A DNA stretch of 64,000 bases from Morchella semilibera (taxonomy: Eukaryota > Ascomycota > Pezizomycetes > Pezizales > Morchellaceae): assembly GCA_009192285.1 (NCBI GenBank), contig WBVU01000004.1, positions 952,001-1,016,000 on the forward strand, given 5' to 3'. The position numbers were made by a program, and so were the translations under genes. Under the pieces are notes generated by a model, which saw only the letters and a program-made list of their open reading frames with translations, did no database searches and was not told the origin of the DNA. Of this stretch, positions 47,425 to 57,027 are shown in pieces (position 1 is the stretch's first letter; each line of letters begins with the position of its first letter).

Positions 47425-49480
47425 TTATTTACCCCAGAAAGAGACAATTGATAACATGCGTTTGGGGGGATAAAATGAAAACAAAAAAAATATGAATAAA
47501 AAACTTTTACATCTATATTTACAACCCAGCACACGGGGCACTTCTACGCCCTGTGCTTCTCTTCCTACTCCCACCCTCGACAACATCCACCTCCCCCTTC
47601 CCCCCCCTCCTCTTATCCCCGCCCCCGCCCCCGCCCCCGCCCCCGCCTCCACCCCCTCCACGGCCTGCGCGCCCCTCTCATCACCAAACACCTCCCTCCG
47701 CCACTCGCGCAGCCTCTTCTTCTTGCCATACCGCCTCCTATCCTTCCTCTTCTTCTCGGGGTCCCTGAACGTGGCCAGCCTCTTGAGGCCCACATAGCTG
47801 TTGAGGTCCTGGTCCGTGGCCGTGAGGATGTCGAGCGACGTGAGCCCGTACGCCTCGGGCGTGGTCTCGCGGTACCGGAACGCGCTGCGGCTGCGGCTGC
47901 TGCCGCCGCCGCCGCCGCCGGAGGGGAGGCGCGCTTCAAAGTCGTAGGTGTCGTCGACGTATTTCTCGAGCTTGCGCTTGAGGTCCTTGTCTTTTTGCTT
48001 CTTTTTGCGTTCGGCGCTCTTGGCTTCCTTCTTGGTCTTGCGTTTCTTCTTGGCGGGTGCTTCGGCTTCTTCGGCTTCTTCGGCTTCTTGTTCGAGTGCG
48101 ATACCGCCGTTTTCGTCGTCGTCGTCGTCGTCGTCGTCAAGGTCCATTCCCTCCTCCTTCTCAAAGTCCGGTACGATATCGTCGATGTCGATATCGTCAT
48201 CAAACACCGGCTTATCCGTCTTCCCGCTGTCGTAGTACTCCTTTCCAAACTTGCGGTTGATATACTCGTCGATCTTCTCCTCCGTAAACTCATCCTCCAG
48301 CACGCTATCCAGCGCATCCGCCTCTCCCTCCTCCCCCCCTCCTCGATCCCCGCCGCCTCCCGCAGCATCTTGACCTTCTCCAACAGCTCGTCCATCTTCA
48401 ACTTCCTCAGCCGGCCCATCTCACGCTTACGCTCCTCGTCCTCCTTCTCCCGCTTCTCCCGCTTCCGCTCGCGCGCAAGCTTGCGCGCCGACTTGTCCTC
48501 GCGGCGCACGGTGTTTGTGCTGACGGCGTCGCGCGAGTACGACACGAGCGTGCCGCGGGCCTCGACGTCGGGGTTCTCAAAGCGGAAGTTGTACGCCTTC
48601 TCAAAGGCCTCGGCCGTCTCCTCCTCCTCCGAGTCGTCGTCGAGCAGCGGCCCGGGGGTCTGTGCGCTGGCGGCCCACGCACGCGAGCTCAGGAACTGGT
48701 CCAGGAACTCGTCGGGGTTCTTTTCGGCGAGGGAGAGGTCGGGGAGCGGGGGGCGGGGCGTCCTCGGGGTTGGACTCTTTGCGGGTCAGGAATGCTTCTT
48801 CGTTGTCGGAGTCGGAGTCCTCCTCGGCGGCGGCGTGCATCTCTTTGACGACGGTGCGCTTGAGGTCTGCTTGTTCCTGGACGAAGGTCTTTGGCGTGGT
48901 GTCCTCGCCGGGGGTGGTGCCGGAGAGGAGGTTGCGGAGGTGGTAGTCCTTGAGGGTTATGGGTTTCTCGGGCTTTGGTTCATCGTCTTCAGCATCGGAG
49001 GGGGGTGTCTCGGGGATGGGGGCATAGAAGGTTGTCTTTCCGTCGTAGACACGGGGGTCCTTCTTACGGATGGCGGTGAGGGTGGCATTGATCTCGCGGT
49101 CCAGCTCTATGGTTGCCAGGACGGCATTATCGTCCTCCTCCTCGCTGTCGGTGTCTTCCTCGTCAGAGCCTGCAGCTGCAGCGTCTTTGCCGTATTTCTC
49201 CTCCACTATGTGGGTATATGTTAGGAATTGTAGGTAGTAGTAGTAGCAGTGGCAGTAGTTGGGAGGGGGAACAAACGGCGCTGCAGTTCCTCACGCTTCT
49301 TGTTGTGCTCGAAGCGGCGGGCGTATTCCTTGTTGATGGTGAAGGCGGTGCTGCTGCCCCATCGTCGGCTGGGGGTGTCTCTTTTGCGGAGTGGAAGGAG
49401 GTTTCAGAGTCAGAGTGTGGGTCTGAGTCTGAGTCTGAGTCTGAGTCGATTATGAGTTTCTTGGGCATTGCAGTAGACAT
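47425..49480 (-). CDS. KRI1: Ribosome biogenesis protein Kri1, with several apparent frameshifts
   Basis: Nucleolar protein needed for 40S subunit assembly, partner of Krr1 in yeast. Exons 49480-49277 and 49204 to 47519 or 47425. The acidic start KLIIDSDSDSDSDPHSDSE is encoded by GAGTCT-type repeats. Family motifs: INKEYARRFEHNKKREELQR, VVKEMHAAAEEDSDSDNEEA, EKNPDEFLDQFL, TVRREDKSARKLARERKR, DEFTEEKIDEYINRKFGKEY, a long Asp run, and KKKRLREWRREVFG near the end. Four single-base frame changes are needed to read them in one chain, each in a G/C homopolymer: 49357-49360, 48748-48753, about 48332-48338 and 47600-47607. After the last, the tail reads VDVVEGGSRKRSTGRR and stops at 47519, which suits Kri1 better than the hydrophobic tail to 47425. 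Because the gene is essential in yeast, indel errors are likelier than decay. Confidence 0.85.
47623..47649. repeat. GGGGGC hexanucleotide repeat inside KRI1
   Basis: About four to five units of CCCCCG on the plus strand encode an Ala-Gly run (GAGAGAGAG) on the minus strand. Such G-rich hexamers can form quadruplexes and are slippage-prone, in keeping with the frame problems of this gene. Confidence 0.7.
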
Positions 49481-49992
49481 TGCAGAGAGTGTGGGGGGAG
49501 GGGGAGGGGAGAGAGGGGGAGGGGAGGGGGATGGGGAGGGGGAGGGGGAGGGGGAGGGGAGTGGAGTGGAGGGGATGTTGTGAGTGGAGGGGATATTTAG
49601 TTGTATGTATGCGTATGATAAAAAACAAAAAACATGTCGATATTCAGAAGTTGAAAAAATCATTGAAGGGTTGGCGCCAAGCCCTGCACAGCTTTGTGTC
49701 ACCTCAAATCAGTGTGCAGATTTGCCAAGAGAAGCGAGCAAGAGCCGCATGGAGAAAGAGAGCGAGCGAGCGAGCGACTTCAGACTTCTTCACTCTTCGC
49801 TCTTCTTCGCTCTCTTCGTACGTTCACACGCCACACACTCTCTCTGCCTGCGATTATCATCATCATCATCACCACCATCATCATCATCACTCTCTCTCTA
49901 TCTCTCTCTCTCTCACTCACTCACTCACTCCCTCACTCCCTCTCTCTCCCTCTCTCCAGTGTCTATATCATCCACATATCCCAAACCTCACA
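49481..49992. promoter_or_regulatory. Divergent promoter region, KRI1 and ORC6, microsatellite-rich
   Basis: These 512 bp separate two divergent genes. It contains a GGGGAG-type purine tract (49494-49575), ATC/CAT triplet repeats (49856-49890) and CT then CTCA repeats (49890-49965) just before the ORC6 start. Such pyrimidine tracts are common in fungal leaders. No gene can be supported. Confidence 0.55.
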
Positions 49993-51282
49993 ATGAACAG
50001 CAGCATGGAAAACAACCTGACAAGCCTCATTCCCACACTGGCTGGTCCCCTCCCCCCAGAATTGATCCAGTTGGCCACATCCCTCGTTGCCCAGTCAAAG
50101 AATCGCATCTCGAATCTCAAGTCTGGCGAGGAGATCTGTCGTGAATACGTATGCGCCCACATCGCCTGTGACCGGTATATAAACCCCCCCCTCTCCCCTT
50201 CCCCCTAACCAGCCACTAACTAACTACTACTATTACTACTACCCAGCCTCCGGACCCAGCTCGATCTCCCAACCATCACCCCCCGTCTTCCCCTCCCCAA
50301 AAAGACCTACGGAGCCCTCTACACCCAATTCCAGAAAGCTCTCCCCCTACGCACGCGGCCACCTCTCGCACCAGCCCCCACCGCCTCCACCTCCGCCTCC
50401 ACCTCCGCAGATGCCGCCCCCCCTCAGCCAATTGTCCTCTCCCCCACACTCCGCGCCAGCATCCACACCCTCTGCACGTCTCTCTCCGCCCCCGGTGCCC
50501 ACCGCCACGTCATCGCCGGCGCAACCTGCATGCTCTCGGATCCCGCCGCCGCAACCCTGCGCAGCCAGCTCCCGCTCGTCACGGCAATCACCCTCCTGAC
50601 GATCGAGCGCCTGCTGCCCGAGGGGAAGAACGTCACCGTCGGCACCGCGGGCAAGTGGAAGCGCGGCGAGGGATACATCATGAAGCGCGACGGGGTCATG
50701 AGCGCGCTGGGTGGCGTGGGCAAGGCCGGGTTCACAAAGGAGGACACGGACGGGTGGGTCAAGGAGCTGAGCAGGCGTGGGATCAGGGAGTTGCCCTGGC
50801 TCAAGGACGTACCGGATGGCGTGGGCTTGAAAGTGCGCGCGGGCGATAAGGTCGAGGTGGAGCTGGTGGTGGGGACCGTCAAGAAGGGGCGGAAGCCAGC
50901 GGTGAAGAAGGCCCCGGCGAAGAAGAAGAAGGAGGAAGCACCGGAGGCGGAAACGGAGACGGAGACCCAGCAACAGCAACAGCAACAGGAGGAAGAGGAG
51001 GAGGAGGAGGATGAGAGGCAGCAGGAAGAGGCGGTGCCGGCCCCCCCCCCTCAGAGGAAGATGCAGACCAGGGCGAGACCGAAGCCGGCCGTCCAGCCCC
51101 CGCAGCCAAAGAGGCAGAAGGTCGAGAAGGTCGAGAGCGGCATCGGCACGTTCATGCAGGGCTCGGTCGACTACCTGGGCGAGAACAAGAGGCGCGGGTA
51201 CAAGACCTGGGAGGCCAAGGTTATGGCCAGGGTAGCCGAGCTTGAGAATGAAGGCCCGCCGCCTCCACCTCTTGCGGTCTAG
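49993..51282 (+). CDS. ORC6: Origin recognition complex subunit 6
   Basis: Subunit of the complex that marks replication origins and loads MCM. Two exons, 49993-50174 and 50247-51282, giving 405 residues. The start TSLIPTLAGPLPPELIQLAT and the helix SGEEICREYVCAHIACDR are the usual fungal ORC6 opening (TFIIB/cyclin-like domain), continued after the splice by LRTQLDLPTITPRLPLPKKT. The second cyclin-like part includes IERLLPEGKNVTVGTAGKWK and EDTDGWVKELSRRGIRELPW. Residues about 290-345 are a low-complexity Lys/Glu/Gln linker (TETETQQQQQQQEEEEEEED). The C-terminus (SGIGTFMQGSVDYLGENKRR GYKTWEAKVMARVAEL) resembles the short conserved helix that contacts Orc3 in other species. The plus-strand poly-T after 51283 marks the 3' untranslated region. 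Confidence 0.9.
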
Positions 51283-51756
51283 ATAGACTTTTTTTTTTAT
51301 TTTTTTTTTATTTTTTTTTTTAATTTGAAATGTGATCAATGGGCGTTCTTTTTTCTCTTTTCTTCTTTGGTCTTTCCGTCTTCTCTTTTTTTTTTTTTTT
51401 TTTTATTTTTTGGTCTTTCTTTTTTTGAGTATGATGTTTTTGTTTTGCTTTGGTCTTTTGTCTTTGGTTATCGGTCCGGTTTGGTTATCTGTTGGCTGTT
51501 ACTGCCTCCCTCTTCTTGCGATGGTTGGAATTGGATGTAGCCAAGTGCATGCATGTACTTGGTATTTATCTATTATGTAGCTATCCAGGTACATGTAGGC
51601 AGGGCCACTGTCGAGCGCGAGTAATAGAATGCAATGCAAAAAAAAAATCGTTACAATACGCGCCCCCATCCCCCACAAAGTACCGGCCGCGCATATCAAG
51701 TCTCCCAAGCCAAGCCGGGCCCCGAATATAACAGCCACGGCCAAGCCCCGAGTCCG

Positions 51757-51773
51757 CGAGTGATGCGGCGTGA
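51757..51773 (-). repeat. ATCACTCG-family motif, variant
   Basis: On the minus strand TCACG-CCG-CATCACTCG. Intergenic, 50 bp from the inverted-repeat element at 51823. Confidence 0.5.
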
Positions 51774-51822
51774 TCCGTGAAGTACACAGGCATGCGTGCG
51801 TACGTGTGGCTTGCAATTGGCC

Positions 51823-52006
51823 GATCGGATATTCCTATGGGCCTGAGTTCAGCTTTAGCGAGGGCTTGGTCTAATAAAGACCTTATAGATTTTTTTTTCA
51901 AGCCTTTTTATAGATGATATAAGTATGATTTAAGGAACATATAAGGTTCAAAAGAGGATCTATAAGGTCTTTATTAGACGACTAAGGCTTATAGGAATAT
52001 CTGATC
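51823..52006. mobile_element. 184-bp inverted-repeat element, MITE-like
   Basis: Two nested pairs of arms fold onto each other. The outer pair, GATCGGATATTCCTAT (51823-51838) and ATAGGAATATCTGATC (51991-52006), differ at one of 16 positions. The inner pair, 51869-51890 and 51958-51979, is complementary over all 22 bp and ends in CTTATAGAT / ATCTATAAG. The left arm has about 19 bp more than the right between the pairs. The centre is AT-rich and non-coding. This is the build of a foldback or MITE-type element. No clear target-site duplication is visible. Confidence 0.65.
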
Positions 52007-52296
52007 TGGCGTTAAAGTAATTACTACATGTACTTTGGCAGGGCCACCCACGCTCCCAAAACCGCAGATAGAGGTCCGAGGTGTAGCGGCCCTACTATCC
52101 CCCGGCCCGGTGATCATGATACATACAAAGTAGATTCGGGACCCCCCCAGGCTTAGTGATGTCGTTTCCTAGGAGGGCAAAATCTCACCCCAACCACAAA
52201 CCCTAACCCCCGCCAAGTCTCACCACCCCCAAACCAACGAATATCAAAACCGAATCGAATCGACCCCCCCACACACACGCACACACAAAACCACAA

Positions 52297-52899
52297 ATGA
52301 ACACCCTCACGTCCCTCCCCCGGGCGCTCACGCGCGCCCGCACCACCACCAGCCCCCTCATCCTCACCCGCGGCGAAGCCACCTCCCGGCGCCTGACCAA
52401 GAAGCTGCGCCTGCCCCCGCACGCCAGCATGGTCGTCGGCGGGCACGGCGGCGGCGCCCCCGCCACGGCCTCGCCCGAAGAGACACACATAGTCCACAAC
52501 CCGCCGTCGGCGGCGCCGAGCGCCACCACGACGCCCAACCTGTTCCTGCCGCCCGGGGACCCGCGCCGCGACGTCTTCTCCGCCTTCAACGGCGGCGTGC
52601 TGCCGCCGCCGCTCAGGAGGCCCTACGTCAAGAAGTACCACCTCTCGGCGGAGCAGATCGACGAGATCCGGGGGCTGAGGGCCCAGGACCCGGGGAAGTG
52701 GAGCCGTAGGAGGCTGGCGGAGCGGTTCGGCACGAGTTCGTTCTTTGTTGGGATGGTGGCTGAGACGTCGCAGAGGAGGAAGGAGGAGATGCAGGGACGC
52801 TTGGCCACGATAAAGAGTAGGTGGGGCACCATCAGGACTACCGCGAGGTTTGAGAGGACCAAGAGGAGGTCGGGGTGGGGTGGGGCGGATGGGCAGTAG
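52297..52899 (+). CDS. MRPL20: Mitochondrial large-subunit ribosomal protein mL58 (yeast Mrpl20 family)
   Basis: Fungus-specific protein of the 54S mitoribosomal subunit. A single exon of 200 residues. The N-terminus MNTLTSLPRALTRARTTTSP is rich in Arg and hydroxylated residues without acids, a mitochondrial presequence, and continues into the basic RRLTKKLRLPPHASM. The family core is LPPPLRRPYVKKYHLSAEQI and DPGKWSRRRLAERFGTSSFF. A basic helix (SQRRKEEMQGRLATIKSRWG) leads to the C-terminal KRRSGWGGADGQ. The length is in the range of yeast Mrpl20 (195). It has no intron, and GC-rich coding contrasts with the AT-rich flanks. Confidence 0.88.
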   Translation: MNTLTSLPRALTRARTTTSPLILTRGEATSRRLTKKLRLPPHASMVVGGHGGGAPATASPEETHIVHNPPSAAPSATTTPNLFLPPGDPRRDVFSAFNGGVLPPPLRRPYVKKYHLSAEQIDEIRGLRAQDPGKWSRRRLAERFGTSSFFVGMVAETSQRRKEEMQGRLATIKSRWGTIRTTARFERTKRRSGWGGADGQ

Positions 52900-53455
52900 A
52901 GTGTGTTGGGTTCCCCTTCCTATATGTAATATAGGAATAAAAAGTTGTACAACTACCGGGTCCTCAATTGCGTTCTGGGGTTTGAGATATCTAACATGCT
53001 TTGACAGTTTGCTCCTATAACGGCAATGACAATTCCCATGTGCTACTAGACAGTAAATTCTTGACAGCACATGTCCATAAATACCATTCATTTATAAATA
53101 CTTTTCAGATCAACCAGTTGTGATAAGACTCGTGGATATATAATAACCAATCTAGACTGGAAAGGCCTCCGGGAAGTGTTGGTTCATTCCAAGGGATATA
53201 TCGGTGCTTGCCTAGATACCTCACCTATAAAAAAAAAAGTAGACCATAGATTATCACTCGTACAAACCCTATAGGAACGAGGCACCGAATAGCCTCCATG
53301 CGTTAACATTAGTACGCACTCCATACCCAAAAAGCAATGTCACCCACGCAGCAAGAGTGAAAAGCGGTAACACTTTTGATAATAATACAAGTGAAACAGC
53401 CAGAAAAAAGAAGGAAGAAACCAAACCAAGCAACCCCCCTCTTAAGCCGGCTCAA
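52900..53455. other. Spacer between convergent genes mL58 and TRM2
   Basis: No gene found. It holds an ATCACTCG-family site at 53244-53260 and must contain both 3' ends. Confidence 0.5.
53244..53260 (+). repeat. ATCACTCG-family motif, variant
   Basis: CCATA-GAT-TATCACTCG; the right half is exact. Between the convergent genes mL58 and TRM2. Confidence 0.5.
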
Positions 53456-55985
53456 TCAATCAATCTTCGTCATAACCGCCACGCCCTCCACATGGTACGT
53501 CTGTGGGAAGAAATCGCACCCCCTAATGCTATCAATCCGATACCCCTTGCCTCTCTCATCCGACAAAATGTACCCAATATCCCTCGCCTGGGTGTGGACA
53601 TTACAGCTAACGTACACCACCCTCTTTGGCGCAAAGTCCAATAACTGATCCAAGAAACGCTGATCGCACCCCTTCCGCGGAGGGTCAATTATCAAGCTCG
53701 TCTCTGACCCCGGGAATGTCAGCTTTCCAAAGATGTTTTCTGCGGGGCTGTCAATGAAGGTGGCGTTCTGTATGTTGTTTGCCTTGGCGTTTTCGCGTGC
53801 CGATTCGATGGAGGACCTGTCAACGTCGATACCCCACACTTTCTCTAGGCCTTCGCCGCAGGTGATAGCGAGGAGACCAGAACCACAGTAGGCGTCCACA
53901 AGATACTTGGGTCGTTCAGTGGTTTCGGTGGCTCCGCCAGAGCCCTCTGCTCTTTTAACGACCGGGAGGTTTAGGTTCTCACGGACGTAGGCAGTGAACT
54001 TTGATACCAAAAGTTAGCAGCGTGGATTACCCTTTGCTTGGTGTGGAAGGCCAACAACATACATTTTCTAGAATAGAGTTATTGTTCTGAAAGAATGACC
54101 CGGCAGGATTATCAAACTTAAAGTTTCCAATATATTCAACGCTCCTTGCGTTGTGATCAGTGATACACAGTTTCTTATCAACCCATCTCTTTCCATCTTC
54201 TGCCGTCTCTTCAAGGTATGTTCTGATAGTTGACTCCCTCAATAGCAAAGTCGCTCCACGCTTAAACGCGGTTAACAAATTCTCCTTGACAAATTTCCTC
54301 CGCTCCGTTATCCCCTCCCTAACAGTGTCTGTACCGATTGGACAGTCCTCGATATCCATGACATATGCCGGGTCTTTTGCAAAGAACCCTATATTTGGCA
54401 CCGGCATCTCCGGTTTGAACCCGCCCCTTCGCGGTCCATTAAAGTGCGGGGTGAGTTTTGTCCGATATCCATAATTCAAAGGACTAGGCATAGTCGGCCC
54501 AATCTCCGGGAGCAGCTCCGGAGGGAGATTCGAAAAGTGTTCAAAAGCCCTTTGGACAACTGTTCGTTTATGCTCAAGCTGGAGAGCGTATGGAAGCATT
54601 TGGAATTGACACCCATTGCAGGTACCAAAGTACTTGCAACCCACTATGGATTCATCACGGTCTGGCGATGGCTGGTCGATACTAAGAATTTTTGAAACTG
54701 AGTGATCGTCGTGGTGCCGGCGAACAGTAGCTGTGACTTGGTCTCCAGGTACACCAAAGGGTACCGTGTAGACACGGCCGTTGTAGACCGCGAGGCCTTC
54801 GCCGGTTGATGAGAGTTTAGATACAGTAAGTTTGATTTCCGCATCTCTTTCCGGCAGATCAACATCTCCAGAGTCTTCGATGTTGAGGCTGGATAAGAGA
54901 TCTTTAATGTCATAACCAAGGACTACTTCGTTAGAGCCTTCCTTGACATCCTTAACATGTACCTTGCGCCTTTTCGATTTTTTATTATTGTCCAAGGGAG
55001 CCTTCTGATAAGACCCCAGATTTGCACGTTTCAAATCGTGCGGCCTCTGTGCGGCTTCTGTGGTGCTAACCTCAGCTTCTGGTGCACTGTCTCTTGAAGA
55101 ATCTTTTCCATTGTCTTCCCCGATCAAGTTTGTATCATTGGGAATAGTCTGATTCACAACACTTTCCATCTTTTCTCCCCTTATTACTGGTGCTCCCTCT
55201 TGTCCAGATGTGAACTCCTGCCGGAAATCCTCTATTGTGGCAGTTGTACTAAGTTCTTGTGAGTTTGATACTGCCTGCCTGGCTAATGTATCTTCCTGTT
55301 TGCCTAACTCTGTAGTATCTTCCTGCTTTCTTGATTCTGTAGTATCTTCCTGCTTCCCTGATCCTGTGTTTGATCTCCTGTAATACATCCGCTTAATTTT
55401 TATCCGGTGCACTTCCCGCCTTTCGAGTGGTTGAGTAATCTGGTGCGCTTCCCAGTCTCCCCTAAGCCTCCTTACGAGCGGTTGCCCCTTGGGTTCGTAT
55501 TCCGGGTCGATATCGAGCACGTATCTCCTGGCCAAGGAACTATTCTCAGAACCCCTTAGACCACCCGGCCGACTCTGTAGTTTCCTTATCAACCGAAACA
55601 CGCCGTCTCCCTTTTTCCTCAGTTCCTCAGTCCTCTTGGACACGTACCAGTCCAGTTTCGGCTGCTGAAGGTCAAAGCCACGGAGATCCGGGCGGCTAGT
55701 CGGTAAATCTAAATCCGCGTTGCGCTGGCCCGTATGCCAACCGAGGGAAGGATTCGGATCAATCTCGGGGCCTTCGACTTCGCTCCTAAACCCACGGCGC
55801 CGCCCAACAGGAGTAACCGGGGCCTCGGGGTCTTCGACGCGGGACCCTGAGGATTCTCCGGGGGTCCAATCTAGGATGGGTATTGGCGCTGGCGGGGCTT
55901 GTGAGTTGTGGAATCCGCGCAGAGAGGTGAGAACCAGGCGAGGGGTTCGGAATCTATAGCGATGGGAGATGTAGCGGGTAAGCAT
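53456..55985 (-). CDS. TRM2: tRNA (uracil-54-C5)-methyltransferase Trm2
   Basis: Makes 5-methyluridine (ribothymidine) at position 54 of tRNA using S-adenosylmethionine. Two exons, 55985-54063 and 53998-53456, giving 821 residues. The C-terminal half carries the RumA/TrmA fold: a TRAM-like part (VSKLSSTGEGLAVYNGRVYT), an iron-sulphur type cysteine set in CKYFGTCNGCQFQMLPYALQ, the substrate region GYRTKLTPHFNGPRRGGFKP, the SAM loop VDAYCGSGLLAITCG, and the motif IIDPPRKGCDQ followed by VVYVSCNVHTQARD with the nucleophile Cys773. The first ATG of the frame is at 55985 and begins MLTRYISHRYRFRTPRLVLT, an Arg-rich mitochondrial-type leader. About 350 residues of poorly conserved, Glu/Thr-rich sequence separate it from the enzyme core, so this copy is longer than most. 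The intron has a GCTGCTAAC branch site. Confidence 0.92.
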
Positions 55986-57027
55986 ACAAGCAGAATTGAG
56001 GTTGTCTCTGCCAGTGTAGCAGTGCAGTGGGGGGGTGGCGGGGTCGCGAACCAGCGAACTGGAAAGAGGTAACAATCCTAGCCAGCCCTGAACCCTGGGG
56101 TTGATGAACCATAAGTAGGTATTAGAAAAACCAGGGGTCGTATTGGATACAACAAGAGCACATAATGCAGGTGTTACTAGGGCACATATATCTATAAATA
56201 CAGTTACTTTATTCTACCCAAATAGCTGCAATTACTATTTGATGCTCTGGCAGAGCTGCCCCTCAGTGAATAGCCCTACTCTGCCCGCAGACACCCACGC
56301 CGTAAAAACTTGATAATAACGAACGAGGCCGGGCTAGAATACTATACTCCCACTAGTTAGATCATGCAAATTTACTCTCCTGGTTGTGATTGAGGCCCCT
56401 TCACCCTGCAGTCTCAGTCCGGCCCCGTTCGTTATTGTTTACATTGGGGCCCTTCAAGCATAAATTATTTACCTACTCACTTTTTTTTTTTTTTTTGAAA
56501 ATTGACACTAATTACATGTAGCACTGTAAATAAAAGAGAAAAGCTTCGCCATTCTATTCGAAATTCTAATACATACAGAACTGTGATTTGCTTGTCAAAT
56601 TCAATACTTTGCTTACAAATTTGACGTTTCCAAATACACTCTAAGACAATCATAAAGAGCATGTTTGCAAGCATGAATGTGTACATGAATGCATAAACGA
56701 AGAGGCCATTTATTTCCCTGTCTACACGTACCCTTAGGTGATCAAAGATAGATTCCTCGCGGGCCTCAGGTTCCGGGTTCCCAGTTCTCGCCCTTTTGAA
56801 AATTAAACCGAAAACAAATACATCGAATAAAAAACTTTACATAGCACACAATCAATGATACGACAAGTTACTTACAACCAGAAACGAAATAAAAGAAACC
56901 CATTTTTGTCTCACAATCTAACTGACAAAAGAACCCGATCATTTCACGTGCTGGTGCAGTAAAGGGGCAAAGGCATCATTACATTCCTACTATTTTAAAA
57001 AGCAAACATATCCACCCTTACTGTCCA
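55986..57027. other. Spacer between two minus-strand genes
   Basis: No gene found. It contains the TRM2 promoter and the SEC26 3' region, a poly-T run at about 56481-56496 and TACATGTA at 56513-56520. Confidence 0.5.

Larger units (their letters stand above)
46607..47518. other. Spacer between convergent genes
   Basis: No gene found. It contains T-rich stretches (46760-46830), a run of 12 G at 46998-47009, and an inverted pair of ATCACTCG-family sites at 47010-47026 (-) and 47265-47281 (+). The last 90 bases up to 47518 would be read as coding if KRI1 kept the uncorrected frame. Confidence 0.5.
51283..52296. other. Spacer between two plus-strand genes
   Basis: No gene found. It starts with long T runs (51292-51420), then TACATGTA at 51590-51597, an ATCACTCG-family site at 51757-51773 (-), the inverted-repeat element at 51823-52006 and another TACATGTA at 52025-52032. 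The last part is the promoter of the mL58 gene. Confidence 0.55.

Noticed and set aside
47995-49224. Plus-strand open frame of 409 codons
   Set aside because: Antisense to KRI1; its Val/Leu/Phe and Ser runs come from the complement of Asp/Glu/Lys codons.
50347-51339. Minus-strand open frame of 330 codons
   Set aside because: Antisense to ORC6; leucine runs mirror the Glu/Lys/Gln linker.
52153-53091. Minus-strand open frame of 312 codons
   Set aside because: Antisense to the mL58 gene; no recognisable domain.
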